From assembly GCF_024172165.1 (NCBI RefSeq), contig NZ_JAMZEB010000002.1, forward strand, positions 5,105,501-5,169,500: DNA of 64,000 nucleotides. Direction: 5' to 3'. Below the pieces are notes generated by a model. It had not been told where the DNA came from and searched no databases. It was given only the letters and a program-made list of their open reading frames with translations. This stretch comes from Nonomuraea thailandensis. Lineage in GTDB: Bacteria; Actinomycetota; Actinomycetes; Streptosporangiales; Streptosporangiaceae. Both the position numbers and the translations under genes were made by a program. Of this stretch, positions 9,001-15,862 are shown piece after piece. Every line of letters starts with the position of its first letter. Position 1 is the stretch's first letter.

Positions 9001-9429
9001 TCAGCCGACCATGTCGCTCAGCGGGCCGGCCGCACCGGCGACGAAGCGCAGCCCCTTGACGGCCAGGCGCTCCTCCAACGCGCCGGGGCTTCGCGGGGCG
9101 GCATCGGGCAGCCGGTAGTACTCCTCCAGGATGGCGCGGGCGGTGTCGTCGTCACTGACCGCGCAGTCCCAGATCACCTGCTCGCCCTCGACGGTGACGT
9201 CGAAGGCGAAGAACGCGCAGCAGGCCTTCTCCCGCGCGGCCAGGTCCCGCACCCAGGCCGCCACGCCGGGCTCGGCGCGCAGCCGGAAGCGGACGCCCTG
9301 GCCGGTCCTCTCGCGGTTGATGAGGTGCCGGCCGAACAGGTGCTGGTATTCGTCCAGGCGCTGCTGGGCGGTGTCGGGGGCGGTGGTCATGTCGCAGACG
9401 ATCGGTGTGGAGGCAGCGGGGATGTCCAC
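9001..9429 (-). CDS. MerR-controlled conserved hypothetical protein with vicinal Cys
   Basis: A 142-residue cytosolic protein containing AAREKACCAFFAFDVT, a vicinal Cys pair typical of a small actinobacterial family found beside MerR regulators. The GTG start at 9429 follows AAGGAG at 8-nt spacing; the open frame runs further upstream through the promoter and is not real there. The gene is divergent from merR and its promoter is the MerR-type long-spacer promoter at 9481-9513, so it should be induced by whatever the MerR protein senses. The paired Cys could bind a soft metal or thiophilic ligand; this is inference. Confidence 0.75.
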   Translation of the reverse strand: MDIPAASTPIVCDMTTAPDTAQQRLDEYQHLFGRHLINRERTGQGVRFRLRAEPGVAAWVRDLAAREKACCAFFAFDVTVEGEQVIWDCAVSDDDTARAILEEYYRLPDAAPRSPGALEERLAVKGLRFVAGAAGPLSDMVG

Positions 9430-9480
9430 GGTGGGCTCCTTCGGGACGGGTGGCCGGCGCTCTTGTGGCGCCGTCACCTG

Positions 9481-9513
9481 AACCGTAAAGTCTGGACTTA
9501 AGTCCAGAGTCAA
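9481..9513 (-). promoter_or_regulatory. MerR-type promoter and operator
   Basis: A perfect 18-bp palindrome TCTGGACTTAAGTCCAGA (9491-9508) lies between a minus-strand -35 TTGACT (9508-9513) and a -10-like TACGGT (9482-9487). The spacer is about 20 bp, longer than the standard 17, the hallmark of promoters that MerR proteins activate by DNA untwisting. It directs the leftward gene and probably autoregulates merR. Confidence 0.85.
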
Positions 9514-9526
9514 GAGGTGAAGCCGC

Positions 9527-9907
9527 ATGAAAATCGGGCAGGTCGCCCGCGAGGCGGGGGTCACCGTGGACACCGTCCGCTTCTACGAGCGGCGCGGCAT
9601 CCTGCCTGCCGCCGAGCGCCGGCCCTCGGGCTATCGCGTCTTCGACGCCGCAGCGGTGGAGCGCATCCGGATGGCCAAGGCCCTGCAGGAATTGGGCTTC
9701 ACTCTGGACGAGGTCGCCGGCGCCTTGAGCGCCCATGACCAGGGCGGGGCCACCTGCGACAGCGTACGCTGGCGGCTGGAGGCGGTGGTGGACCGGCTCG
9801 ACGCCAAGATCGCCGAGCTGACCAGGGCACGACATGCCGCTGCACAAAGCCTGCGGGACTGCCACGCCGGCCAATGCCGCCTTGCATACGGGCACGCCGA
9901 CCGCTGA
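9527..9907 (+). CDS. MerR-family metal-responsive regulator
   Basis: A 126-residue protein with the MerR winged helix at the N-terminus (IGQVAREAGVTVDTVRFYERRGIL), a dimerisation helix and Cys77, Cys112 and Cys117. Classical mercury MerR uses three Cys with the first two 35 residues apart, as here, but the last two are closer (5 instead of 9 residues), so the metal may differ (zinc, lead or mercury-like). It faces the Cys-pair protein across the 18-bp operator. Strong family call; ligand uncertain. Confidence 0.9.
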   Translation: MKIGQVAREAGVTVDTVRFYERRGILPAAERRPSGYRVFDAAAVERIRMAKALQELGFTLDEVAGALSAHDQGGATCDSVRWRLEAVVDRLDAKIAELTRARHAAAQSLRDCHAGQCRLAYGHADR

Positions 9908-10095
9908 GCGCTACGGTGCGTCCTGTCGCTGCAACCCGAGCGGCCCTCACGCCCGTGATCCTCACCGCCCCGTAGCGCCGGAATTCGGCTCCCTTCCTGT
10001 AGGGGCCAGCCGGGATCGAAGGGTCACGCCAGCCGGTGCCGCTCAGCCCGCTGACGCGCTTTTCGCTGGCGTGCCGGTCGACTTCCGAGGCCCGG

Positions 10096-10881
10096 TCAGA
10101 TGGGACTGCCGGGTGAGGCCGGTGCGGCGTCCGGCTTGGCCGCCTGCACGATGGCCGAGTGCAGGCCGTCGCCGGCGTCGGTGGTGAGCGTGATCCGGAC
10201 GCCGGTGAAGCCGGCCGCCTGCAGCAGGTGCTCGTACCGGCCGGCGGTCAGGGTGCCGTTGGCGCAGCCGACGCGGTGCTCGGCGGCCGTGCGGGCGGTC
10301 GCGTCCAGGCCCTCGTCGGCGATGACGTCGCTGATGCCCAGCCGGCCGCCGGGCCGCAGTACGCGGAAGGCTTCGGCCAGCACGGCGGGTTTGTCGGTGG
10401 ACAGGTTGATGACGCAGTTGGAGATGACGACGTCGACGACGGCGGTGGGCAGGGGGATGGCCTCGATGTGGCCGTGCAGGAAGGTCACGTTCGTGACCGC
10501 GGCGGCCGCGGCGTTGGCGCGGGCCAGGGTGAGCATGTCGGGGCTGGCGTCCAGGCCGTAGGCGTGGCCGGCGGGGCCGACGCGGCGGGCTGAGAGCAGC
10601 ACGTCCAGGCCGCCGCCGGAGCCGAGGTCCAGGACCGTCTGGCCGGGGCGCAGGTCGGCGACGGCGAGCGGGTTGCCACAGCCGAGGCTGGCGCGCAGCA
10701 CGGCCTCGGGCACGCCGGGCTTCTCGCCTTCGTTGTAGGCGGCGGCGCCGAAGCAGCCGCCGATGAAGGCGTCGGGCTCGCAGTCCAGCGGGGTGCCGCC
10801 GGCGGCGGCGAGCCGGGCCAGGCCGGAGTAGCGCTGGATGGTGGCCTCGCGGGCGGAGGCGGAGTTGGCGGATTCGCTCAT
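10096..10881 (-). CDS. arsM: Arsenite S-adenosylmethionine methyltransferase
   Basis: Class I SAM methyltransferase of 261 residues: motif I LDLGSGGGLDVL (85-96), GLDASPDML after strand 2, and the arsenic-binding Cys set Cys68 (LGCGNP), Cys156 (ISNCVINL) and Cys206 (RVGCANG), with further Cys34/Cys43. It methylates As(III) with SAM to methylated and volatile arsenicals. Start at 10881 follows AGGAGA. It overlaps the stop of the upstream arsR (ATGA at 10878-10881), so the pair is one transcript under arsenic control. Confidence 0.93.
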   Translation of the reverse strand: MSESANSASAREATIQRYSGLARLAAAGGTPLDCEPDAFIGGCFGAAAYNEGEKPGVPEAVLRASLGCGNPLAVADLRPGQTVLDLGSGGGLDVLLSARRVGPAGHAYGLDASPDMLTLARANAAAAAVTNVTFLHGHIEAIPLPTAVVDVVISNCVINLSTDKPAVLAEAFRVLRPGGRLGISDVIADEGLDATARTAAEHRVGCANGTLTAGRYEHLLQAAGFTGVRITLTTDAGDGLHSAIVQAAKPDAAPASPGSPI

Positions 10882-11234
10882 CGGGCATCTCCTGATGGGG
10901 GCGCGCAGGCGGGCGGTGACGGGGCCGGACGGCCCATGACGAGGTCGGCGGCGCTGGGGAAGCACTCCACGCAGGCGGTGTTGATCCGGTAGAAGGCCGC
11001 GGTGCCGACCCGGTCGACCAGGACGAACCGCACCTCGGACAGGACCTTCAGATGGGCCGAGACAGTGGATTGGCCGACCTCGACGGCCGCGACGATCTCG
11101 CCGACGCTCATCGGCGCGCCGCGGCGCGCGAGCAGCGAGACGATCTGCACCCGGGTGGCGTCGGCCAGGGCCTTGAACCAGGCGGCGTACTCGACGGCGG
11201 TGGGCCGGTCGAGCGGCCCCTTCTCCTCATTCAT
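10878..11234 (-). CDS. arsR: ArsR-family arsenic-responsive repressor (CVEC type)
   Basis: A 118-residue winged-helix repressor: HTH near 45-66 (VGEIVAAVEVGQSTVSAHLKVL) and a C-terminal Cys pair Cys88-Val-Glu-Cys91, a likely As(III) site placed after the DNA-binding wing rather than in the alpha-3 CxC position. It is co-transcribed with arsM. The start ATG at 11234 lies inside an inverted repeat (11231-11257) that is probably its own operator, so repression would also cover the ribosome start region. The much longer open frame upstream is an artefact. Confidence 0.9.
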   Translation of the reverse strand: MNEEKGPLDRPTAVEYAAWFKALADATRVQIVSLLARRGAPMSVGEIVAAVEVGQSTVSAHLKVLSEVRFVLVDRVGTAAFYRINTACVECFPSAADLVMGRPAPSPPACAPPSGDAR

Positions 11235-11257
11235 CGTTAATCGACGATAGACGATGA
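11231..11257 (-). promoter_or_regulatory. Candidate ArsR operator over the arsR-arsM start
   Basis: TCATCGT (11231-11237) and ACGATGA (11251-11257) form a perfect 7-bp inverted repeat with a 13-nt spacer; a nested ATCGT-N6-ACGAT repeat (11233-11248) shares the left arm. ArsR proteins bind such dyads. The overlap with the start codon is unusual and implies a leaderless or very short 5' leader transcript. Confidence 0.6.
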
Positions 11258-11308
11258 AAGGAGGAGAGGGTAGGCCTCGGATGAGGGCGCGTGGGTGGAG
11301 AACGGGGT

Positions 11309-11530
11309 TCAGGCGATGGCGGGGCTGCGGCGTTCGATCAGCACGACGTCGCGCCAGAGGCCGTGGTGGCGGGCGATGCGCTCGCGTACACCGAGCACCC
11401 GGAACCCGGCGCGGGCGTGCAGGGCCAGGCCGGCGGCGCTCTCGGGGAAGATCCCGCACTGGACGGTCCAGACGCCGGCGGCCTCGGCCGAGGCGGCGCG
11501 CCAGCCGGGCACCCGACCGGCCGCGGGGTG
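11309..11530 (-). pseudogene. Truncated ArsN-type GNAT acetyltransferase (C-terminal fragment)
   Basis: The minus strand encodes AGVWTVQCGIFPESAAGLAL, then HARAGFRVLGVRERIARHHG and LWRDVVLIERRS before the stop: the C-terminal third of a phosphinothricin/methylarsenite N-acetyltransferase of the ArsN1 type. The acetyl-CoA loop (RGxG) and all preceding strands are missing. It directly follows arsC in the same orientation, so the original operon probably had arsC-arsN. The remaining 60-70 residues cannot form an active GNAT fold. Confidence 0.7.
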
Positions 11531-11540
11531 GCTCACCGGC

Positions 11541-12026
11541 TCACTCCGGCACTGGAGCGAGGCCGGCGATGAGGTCGCGTACCCGGGCCTCGATCGTGTC
11601 CCGGATCGGCCGCACCGCCTCCACCCCGCGCCCGGCGGGATCCTCCAGCGCCCAGTCCTCGTAGCGTTTGCCCGGGAAGACGGGGCAGGCATCGCCGCAG
11701 CCCATGGTGATGACCACGTCGCTGTCGGCGACGGCGTCAGCGGTGAGCACCTTGGGGATCTCGCCGGTGAGGTCGATGCCGACCTCGGCCATCGCCTCGG
11801 CCACGGCCGGGTTGACCTGGTCGGCGGGCGCGGAGCCGGCCGAGCGCACCCGGACGCGATCGCCGGCCAGGTGGACGAGAAAGGCTGCGGCCATCTGGGA
11901 GCGGCCGGCGTTGTGCACGCACACGAACAGCACCTGCGGCAGCCGCCCGTGCGGGCCGGGCTGATCAGGCTGGTCGGGCTGGTCGGGCTGGTCGGGCTGG
12001 TCGGGCTGGTCGGGCTGGTCGGGCAC
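11541..12026 (-). CDS. arsC: Arsenate reductase, LMW-phosphatase type, with N-terminal PDQ repeats
   Basis: LMW-PTPase-fold arsenate reductase, 161 residues. The P-loop Cys36-X5-Arg42 (CVHNAGR) binds arsenate; further Cys in MGCGDACPVFPGK match the actinobacterial enzymes that use mycothiol/mycoredoxin or thioredoxin. It reduces As(V) to As(III) for export through the downstream channel. The GTG start at 12026 follows AGGAG, so seven PDQ tripeptides (residues 2-22) are truly part of the protein; they are coded by nearly identical 9-bp repeats and are not part of the normal fold. Nine nt separate it from the aquaporin gene. Confidence 0.92.
   Translation of the reverse strand: MPDQPDQPDQPDQPDQPDQPDQPGPHGRLPQVLFVCVHNAGRSQMAAAFLVHLAGDRVRVRSAGSAPADQVNPAVAEAMAEVGIDLTGEIPKVLTADAVADSDVVITMGCGDACPVFPGKRYEDWALEDPAGRGVEAVRPIRDTIEARVRDLIAGLAPVPE
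11961..12023 (+). repeat. Short tandem repeat (9-bp unit, 7 copies) inside arsC
   Basis: Six identical CTGGTCGGG units (11970-12023) plus one diverged CTGATCAGG unit (11961-11969). Because the unit is 9 bp, copy-number change by slippage keeps the reading frame and alters only the number of N-terminal PDQ tripeptides. Confidence 0.95.
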
Positions 12027-12035
12027 TTGTGTCTC

Positions 12036-12803
12036 CTATCGGGGCAGGTCGGCCGCGGCCGTCCGGCGTACCTCGTCAGGGGCGGGTGCGGGGCCGGGCC
12101 GCGGGGTGGCCGGATACAGCAGGGCCAGCAGCAGGCCGCCGAGCGCGGCCCCGGCCAGCTGGGCGGCGATGAAGCCGGGCACCGAGGCGGGCGCGATCCC
12201 GGCGAAGGTGTCGGTGACGGCCCGGCCCAGGGTGACGGCCGGGTTGGCGAAGCTCGTGCTGGAGGTGAACCAGTAGGCGGCGCCGATGTAGCCGCCGACC
12301 GCGACCGGCGCCAGTCTCGCGCGGTCCTGCCGGGCCAGGGCGAAGACGACCACGATGAGCCCTGCGGTGGCGACCGCCTCGCCCAGCAGCAGGTGCGGCG
12401 CCGAGCGGTCCCGGGCGGAGAGCTGGACGGCGGGCAGCGCGAACATCGCGTTGGCCAGCACCGCCCCGGTGACGGCTCCGGCCGTCTGGGCGGGCAGGTA
12501 GGCGGCCAGGTCCCGGCCGCGCACGGCCGCAACCGGCTCGCGGCGGGTCAGGAGCCAGGCGGCCAGGGAGACGACCGGGTTGAAGTGCGCTCCGGACACC
12601 GGCGCGAACACCGTGATGAGCACGGCCAGGCCCGCCGCGGTGGCCAGGCTGTTGGCCAGCAGTTGCACGCCCACGTCGCCTGACAGGCCGGCGGCCATGA
12701 TGCCGGAGCCGACCAGCACGGCCACCAGGGCGGCGGTGCCGGTGAACTCGGCCAGCGCCCGGCGCGCGATCGTGTTCGCGCTGCTTGCTCCGGGCGGGCT
12801 CAC
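12036..12803 (-). CDS. aqpS: MIP/aquaglyceroporin-type channel, probable arsenite efflux channel
   Basis: A 255-residue major intrinsic protein with six helices and the two half-membrane loops HFNPVVSLA and FANPAVTLG (first NPA altered to NPV, as in several arsenite channels). In Sinorhizobium AqpS works with ArsC, letting As(III) leave downhill, so no ArsB/Acr3 pump is needed; none is seen here. The GTG start overlaps the stop of the upstream arsR (GTGA, 12800-12803). Order arsR-aqpS-arsC with minimal gaps indicates a single operon. Confidence 0.9.
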   Translation of the reverse strand: MSPPGASSANTIARRALAEFTGTAALVAVLVGSGIMAAGLSGDVGVQLLANSLATAAGLAVLITVFAPVSGAHFNPVVSLAAWLLTRREPVAAVRGRDLAAYLPAQTAGAVTGAVLANAMFALPAVQLSARDRSAPHLLLGEAVATAGLIVVVFALARQDRARLAPVAVGGYIGAAYWFTSSTSFANPAVTLGRAVTDTFAGIAPASVPGFIAAQLAGAALGGLLLALLYPATPRPGPAPAPDEVRRTAAADLPR

Positions 12804-13219
12804 CGCTCGGCCAGGGTGAGCGTCTCGCTCGGGGCGAGCGTCTCGGGCAGGGTGAGCGTCTCGGGCAGGGCGAGCACGCCCGTGAGGCGCTTGAGCGTGG
12901 CCGGGATGATCCAGTAGTAGACCCAGGTGCCGCGCCGCTGGCTGTCGATCAGCCCGGCCTCGCGCAGCACCTTCAGGTGGTGGGAGATGGTCGGCGCGGT
13001 GACCGTGAACGCTCCGGTCAGCTCGCACACGCACACCCCCGCGCCGGCCACCCGGCTGCCCTCGTGCGCGCCGATCAGCGACAGCAGCCGCACCCGGATC
13101 GGGTCACCGAGGGCCTTGAACACCCGCGCCAGGTCGGCCGCCTCCGCCTCGCCGACCGGCTCGGCGACCAGGGGCGCGCAGCATCCGGAGCCGAGCACCG
13201 GCAACTCCTGCTTCGACAT
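12800..13219 (-). CDS. arsR: ArsR-family arsenic repressor (CgArsR-like Cys set) with C-terminal repeats
   Basis: A 139-residue winged-helix repressor. N-terminal Cys13-Cys14 (SGCCAP) plus Cys63/Cys65 (GVCVCEL) match the Corynebacterium ArsR site formed by an N-terminal Cys pair and a Cys near the recognition helix. HTH: TAPTISHHLKVLREAGL. The start at 13219 is chosen over an upstream in-frame ATG because family proteins begin just before the CC motif. The C-terminus is extended by LPET-type repeats. It controls the aqpS-arsC operon and, across the divergent spacer, the cadI/arsI gene. Confidence 0.9.
   Translation of the reverse strand: MSKQELPVLGSGCCAPLVAEPVGEAEAADLARVFKALGDPIRVRLLSLIGAHEGSRVAGAGVCVCELTGAFTVTAPTISHHLKVLREAGLIDSQRRGTWVYYWIIPATLKRLTGVLALPETLTLPETLAPSETLTLAER
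12806..12880 (+). repeat. Imperfect 18-bp tandem repeat at the 3' end of arsR
   Basis: Repeats of GGGTGAGCGTCTCGGGCA-like units encode the C-terminal LALPETLTLPETLAPSETLT tail of the ArsR protein. They lie outside the conserved winged helix and, like the arsC repeat, are a multiple of three. Confidence 0.8.
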
Positions 13220-13301
13220 ATCTCTAATTTGACAGATTCCTAAGCAGAGGCGCAAACTCGGGACTGCTTAGACGTCCGTCGAATCAAGATCGGAGATCGT
13301 C
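13220..13301. promoter_or_regulatory. Divergent arsR / cadI promoter region
   Basis: The 82-nt spacer contains TTGACA (13229-13234, plus strand) and a perfect inverted repeat CTAAGCAG (13240-13247) / CTGCTTAG (13264-13271) with 16 nt between arms, a candidate ArsR operator serving both directions. No good -10 box could be fixed. Confidence 0.5.
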
Positions 13302-13802
13302 ATGTCCCGCGTCCAGCTCGCCCTGCGCGTCGCCGACCTGGAAGGCTCGATCACCTTCTACTCCAAGCTGTTCGGCACCGAACCGGCCAAGCGCCGCCCC
13401 GGCTACGCCAACTTCGCCATCGCCGAGCCGCCGCTCAAGCTGGTGCTCATCGAGGGAGAGGGGGGCGAGCCCACCCGGATGGACCATCTGGGGGTCGAGG
13501 TCGACGACACCGCCCAGGTCACCGCCGCCACCCAGCGGCTGAAGGATGCCGGGCTGGCCACCTTCGAGGAGAACGACACCACCTGCTGCTACGCCCTTCA
13601 GGACAAGGTGTGGGTGCACGGGCCGGGCGCCGAGCCGTGGGAGGTGTACGTGGTCAAGGCCGAGGCCGAATCGATGACCGAGCAGAACGACTCCGTCTGC
13701 TGCGCCACGTCCGAGACCGTGAGCCGAGCGGCGGCCGCCGAGCAGGCGACGGCCGGGACCGGCCAGGACGCCGGACAGGCCCAGCGGCCGGCCTGCTGCT
13801 GA
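13302..13802 (+). CDS. arsI: CadI/ArsI-family VOC metalloenzyme
   Basis: Vicinal-oxygen-chelate fold, 166 residues, starting MSRVQLALRVADLEGSITFY as in mycobacterial CadI. His62 (MDHLGVEV), Glu114 (PWEVYVV) and the vicinal Cys95-Cys96 (DTTCCYAL) line up with the Fe(II) and organoarsenical sites of ArsI C-As lyase; position 5 is Gln where ArsI has His, so lyase activity is uncertain. The C-terminal extension adds Cys at VCCAT and a terminal ACC, possible extra metal or As ligands. Divergent from the arsR operon; GGAGA precedes the start. Confidence 0.85.
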   Translation: MSRVQLALRVADLEGSITFYSKLFGTEPAKRRPGYANFAIAEPPLKLVLIEGEGGEPTRMDHLGVEVDDTAQVTAATQRLKDAGLATFEENDTTCCYALQDKVWVHGPGAEPWEVYVVKAEAESMTEQNDSVCCATSETVSRAAAAEQATAGTGQDAGQAQRPACC

Positions 13803-13815
13803 CAGCCCTTGCGCC

Positions 13816-13847
13816 CGGAGGGGCACGCGAACGCCCGCGCCCCTCCG
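13816..13847 (+). terminator. Hairpin terminator after cadI/arsI
   Basis: A perfect 9-bp stem CGGAGGGGC/GCCCCTCCG with a 14-nt loop begins 13 nt after the stop codon. It lacks a U-tract, as is common in actinomycetes. Confidence 0.65.
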
Positions 13848-13969
13848 TGACTCAGAATCGCCTGATCACCGCGATGAAGCTTGCGGGACGAGCCCGTCTC
13901 TCCCGCAGCTGCCACTGGCCACCACTCTTCGGTCAGCGGCTCGCGAGATGCAGCCGGCCGCGCAGGTAG

Positions 13970-13995
13970 CGGCTCCCGCAACGCTGCGGGAGCCG
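13970..13995. terminator. Strong bidirectional hairpin
   Basis: CGGCTCCCGCA/TGCGGGAGCCG, an 11-bp perfect stem with a 4-nt loop, lies in the 410-nt spacer (13803-14212) between convergent transcripts. No gene was found in that spacer. Confidence 0.7.
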
Positions 13996-14212
13996 TCCTC
14001 GGTGGCGGGCCGCCGCTCCTGGATGTGGGGTGACGTGCCCGCGGCTCGTGCGCGGGCCTCCTTCGGGGTGGCGGCGTCGCCGTACGGGCACGGGCGACCT
14101 ACGGGCCGGTGCAGGCGAAGCACGAGGTTCGCCGTTTCGGCGACCGGCCGCTCCGGGACGGGATCACCGTCGGCTCAGCCCCGGGGGTACCCTGGGCGCG
14201 TCCCGCGCCGGC

Positions 14213-15766
14213 TCAGGGCAGCGCGTAACCGAGGAGTTGCTCGTACGCCAGGCCCTCGCAGTCCGCCTGGTCGGTGACGAGGTGGTCGCCGTTCGAGGTG
14301 AGACGGCAGCGGTGTAGCGCGACCGAGCCGGCCACCTGGCTGGTGTAGATGTGGCCGACCGGCCCCATCGCGAACTGGCCCTCGCAACCGGGATCGCGGC
14401 TCAGCATGGTGTGGTCGCCCACCTTGCACTCGTACAACGGCACGGTGCCGGAGGCCGGGTTGCGCAGCAGCTTCCATGCGCGCTCCTGGGTGAAGCCGGG
14501 CGGCAGTAGCCGGGAGGTGGCCACGTGACCTCTGACCGCGTGGTAGCCGCGGCGCAGCTGGGTGTGGGGAAGCAGTTCGAAGCCGCACGACAGCCGCGGG
14601 GGCGACAGGTCGTTGCGGTTGGCCAGTGCCCACGTCGACCAGGCCGGCTTGGCGGAGCCGTCGGTACGGCGCAGGCCCACGCCCAGCCCGGCCGCCGTCT
14701 CGTCCGGGTGGTCGGTCATGCGGTGCCAGATGTAGCTCTCGATGCCCGGCGTGCCGAGGACGTTGCGGAAGGAATTGCACAACTGCGATGCTTGCGCCGA
14801 CTCCGACGAAGGCGGCAGCGAGTTGACGCCGCTCTCGGTGAGCTGCACCTGCCAGGCCGACGGCGTGTTCGGGAACTGCTGCCGCAGCCAGCCCACCAGC
14901 ACGCCGATGTTGCCGTAGGTGACCCGGGGAAAGTCGTCGGCGGAGAACTGGGGCGCCAGCAGGTTGGGCGGATAGGGGTGGTAGGCGACCCGCCAGGCGC
15001 GGGCGCCGGCCCGCGCCGCGAGGCCCCTGAGCACGGTCATGCCCGACAGCTTCGCCTCCGAGGCGGCCGGCTGGTCGTAGGCGGTGCCGAAGTGGTGGTC
15101 GAGCGAGGTGAGCACCTTGGCGGTGGGCTGCTGGGCGAGGACCGCGTCGTAGGCGGCGTTGTAGGTGGCGGCGATGGCGTCCAGCCAGGCGGTGGTGTTG
15201 CACGTGGTGCCCTGGCCGCAGCCGATGTCGAACCAGGTGTTGCTGTTGACCTCGTTCATGACGACGAAGTCGGCGATGCGGCCGTTGCCGTGCCGGCCGT
15301 CGTAGCGCTGGGCCAGCATGCCGGCGAACCGTCCGTACTCGGCGGGATCGTTCGGCACGCAGAACATCTCGAAGCCGGCGGCGGCCGGCGTGCACGTGCG
15401 GCCCTGGCGGGCCCAGGCCGGGGTGCCGTAGACGACGGCGGTGACGACGAGACCCCTGCTGGTCCAGTCCCTGATGGCGGCGTCGACGGCGGTGCTGACG
15501 GTGTAGCAGCGTCCGCCGAACTCCTGCGTGCCCGCCGCGCACGGCGGGGCCTTGACGCTGGGCTCCCAGTCGGCCCAGACGAGGTTCATGGCGACGCCGC
15601 CGGCGTTGTTGCCGGCGATCTCGTCCTTGTCGGGCCAGAAGTCGGGCTGCAGGCCCTTGATCCGGTAGTCGGAGCGGGTCGGGTACGGCAGCGCGGCCGA
15701 GGCGGCGGCCGGGACTGCGGGGAGGACGAGTAAGAGGGCGGCGGCGAGACGGACAACCCAACGCAT
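14213..15766 (-). CDS. Exported DUF5722-type glycoside hydrolase
   Basis: A 517-residue secreted protein with signal peptide RWVVRLAAALLLVLPAVPAA (residues 2-21). The core is a TIM-barrel-like glycosidase domain with two candidate carboxylates on strand ends: Glu172 in FVVMNEVNS (acid/base) and Glu311 in QLTESGVNS (nucleophile), the clan GH-A pattern. The C-terminal about 115 residues hold three Cys-bearing repeats (YECKVGDHTML.., HRCRL..) likely to bind sugar or cell wall. Start at 15766 follows AGGAGGT. Two LacI-type operators lie just upstream, so it belongs to the rhamnosidase regulon. Substrate not known. Confidence 0.85.
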   Translation of the reverse strand: MRWVVRLAAALLLVLPAVPAAASAALPYPTRSDYRIKGLQPDFWPDKDEIAGNNAGGVAMNLVWADWEPSVKAPPCAAGTQEFGGRCYTVSTAVDAAIRDWTSRGLVVTAVVYGTPAWARQGRTCTPAAAGFEMFCVPNDPAEYGRFAGMLAQRYDGRHGNGRIADFVVMNEVNSNTWFDIGCGQGTTCNTTAWLDAIAATYNAAYDAVLAQQPTAKVLTSLDHHFGTAYDQPAASEAKLSGMTVLRGLAARAGARAWRVAYHPYPPNLLAPQFSADDFPRVTYGNIGVLVGWLRQQFPNTPSAWQVQLTESGVNSLPPSSESAQASQLCNSFRNVLGTPGIESYIWHRMTDHPDETAAGLGVGLRRTDGSAKPAWSTWALANRNDLSPPRLSCGFELLPHTQLRRGYHAVRGHVATSRLLPPGFTQERAWKLLRNPASGTVPLYECKVGDHTMLSRDPGCEGQFAMGPVGHIYTSQVAGSVALHRCRLTSNGDHLVTDQADCEGLAYEQLLGYALP

Positions 15767-15779
15767 GGGACCTCCTGGA

Positions 15780-15793
15780 TTTAAACGTCTCAA
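15780..15793. promoter_or_regulatory. LacI-type operator 1 (before the DUF5722 gene)
   Basis: TTTAAACGTCTCAA matches TTGAAACGTTTCAA at 12 of 14 positions and lies 14 nt upstream of the start codon, where binding would block initiation. Confidence 0.75.
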
Positions 15794-15848
15794 CAATGAG
15801 GCCCGGAAGGCCGCCGATCAAGCCCCTGTCTTCAGCGGGAACTGCTTC

Positions 15849-15862
15849 TTGAAACGTGTCTA
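15849..15862. promoter_or_regulatory. LacI-type operator 2 (overlaps the lacI stop codon)
   Basis: TTGAAACGTGTCTA matches 12 of 14 positions. Its last three bases are the stop codon of the LacI gene and it lies 83 nt upstream of the DUF5722 gene, 69 nt from operator 1, so the two sites may loop or bind two dimers. Confidence 0.75.

Noticed and set aside
11961..12026. CRISPR-like direct repeats
   Set aside because: The unit is only 9 bp, contiguous with no spacers, and codes for PDQ tripeptides inside arsC.
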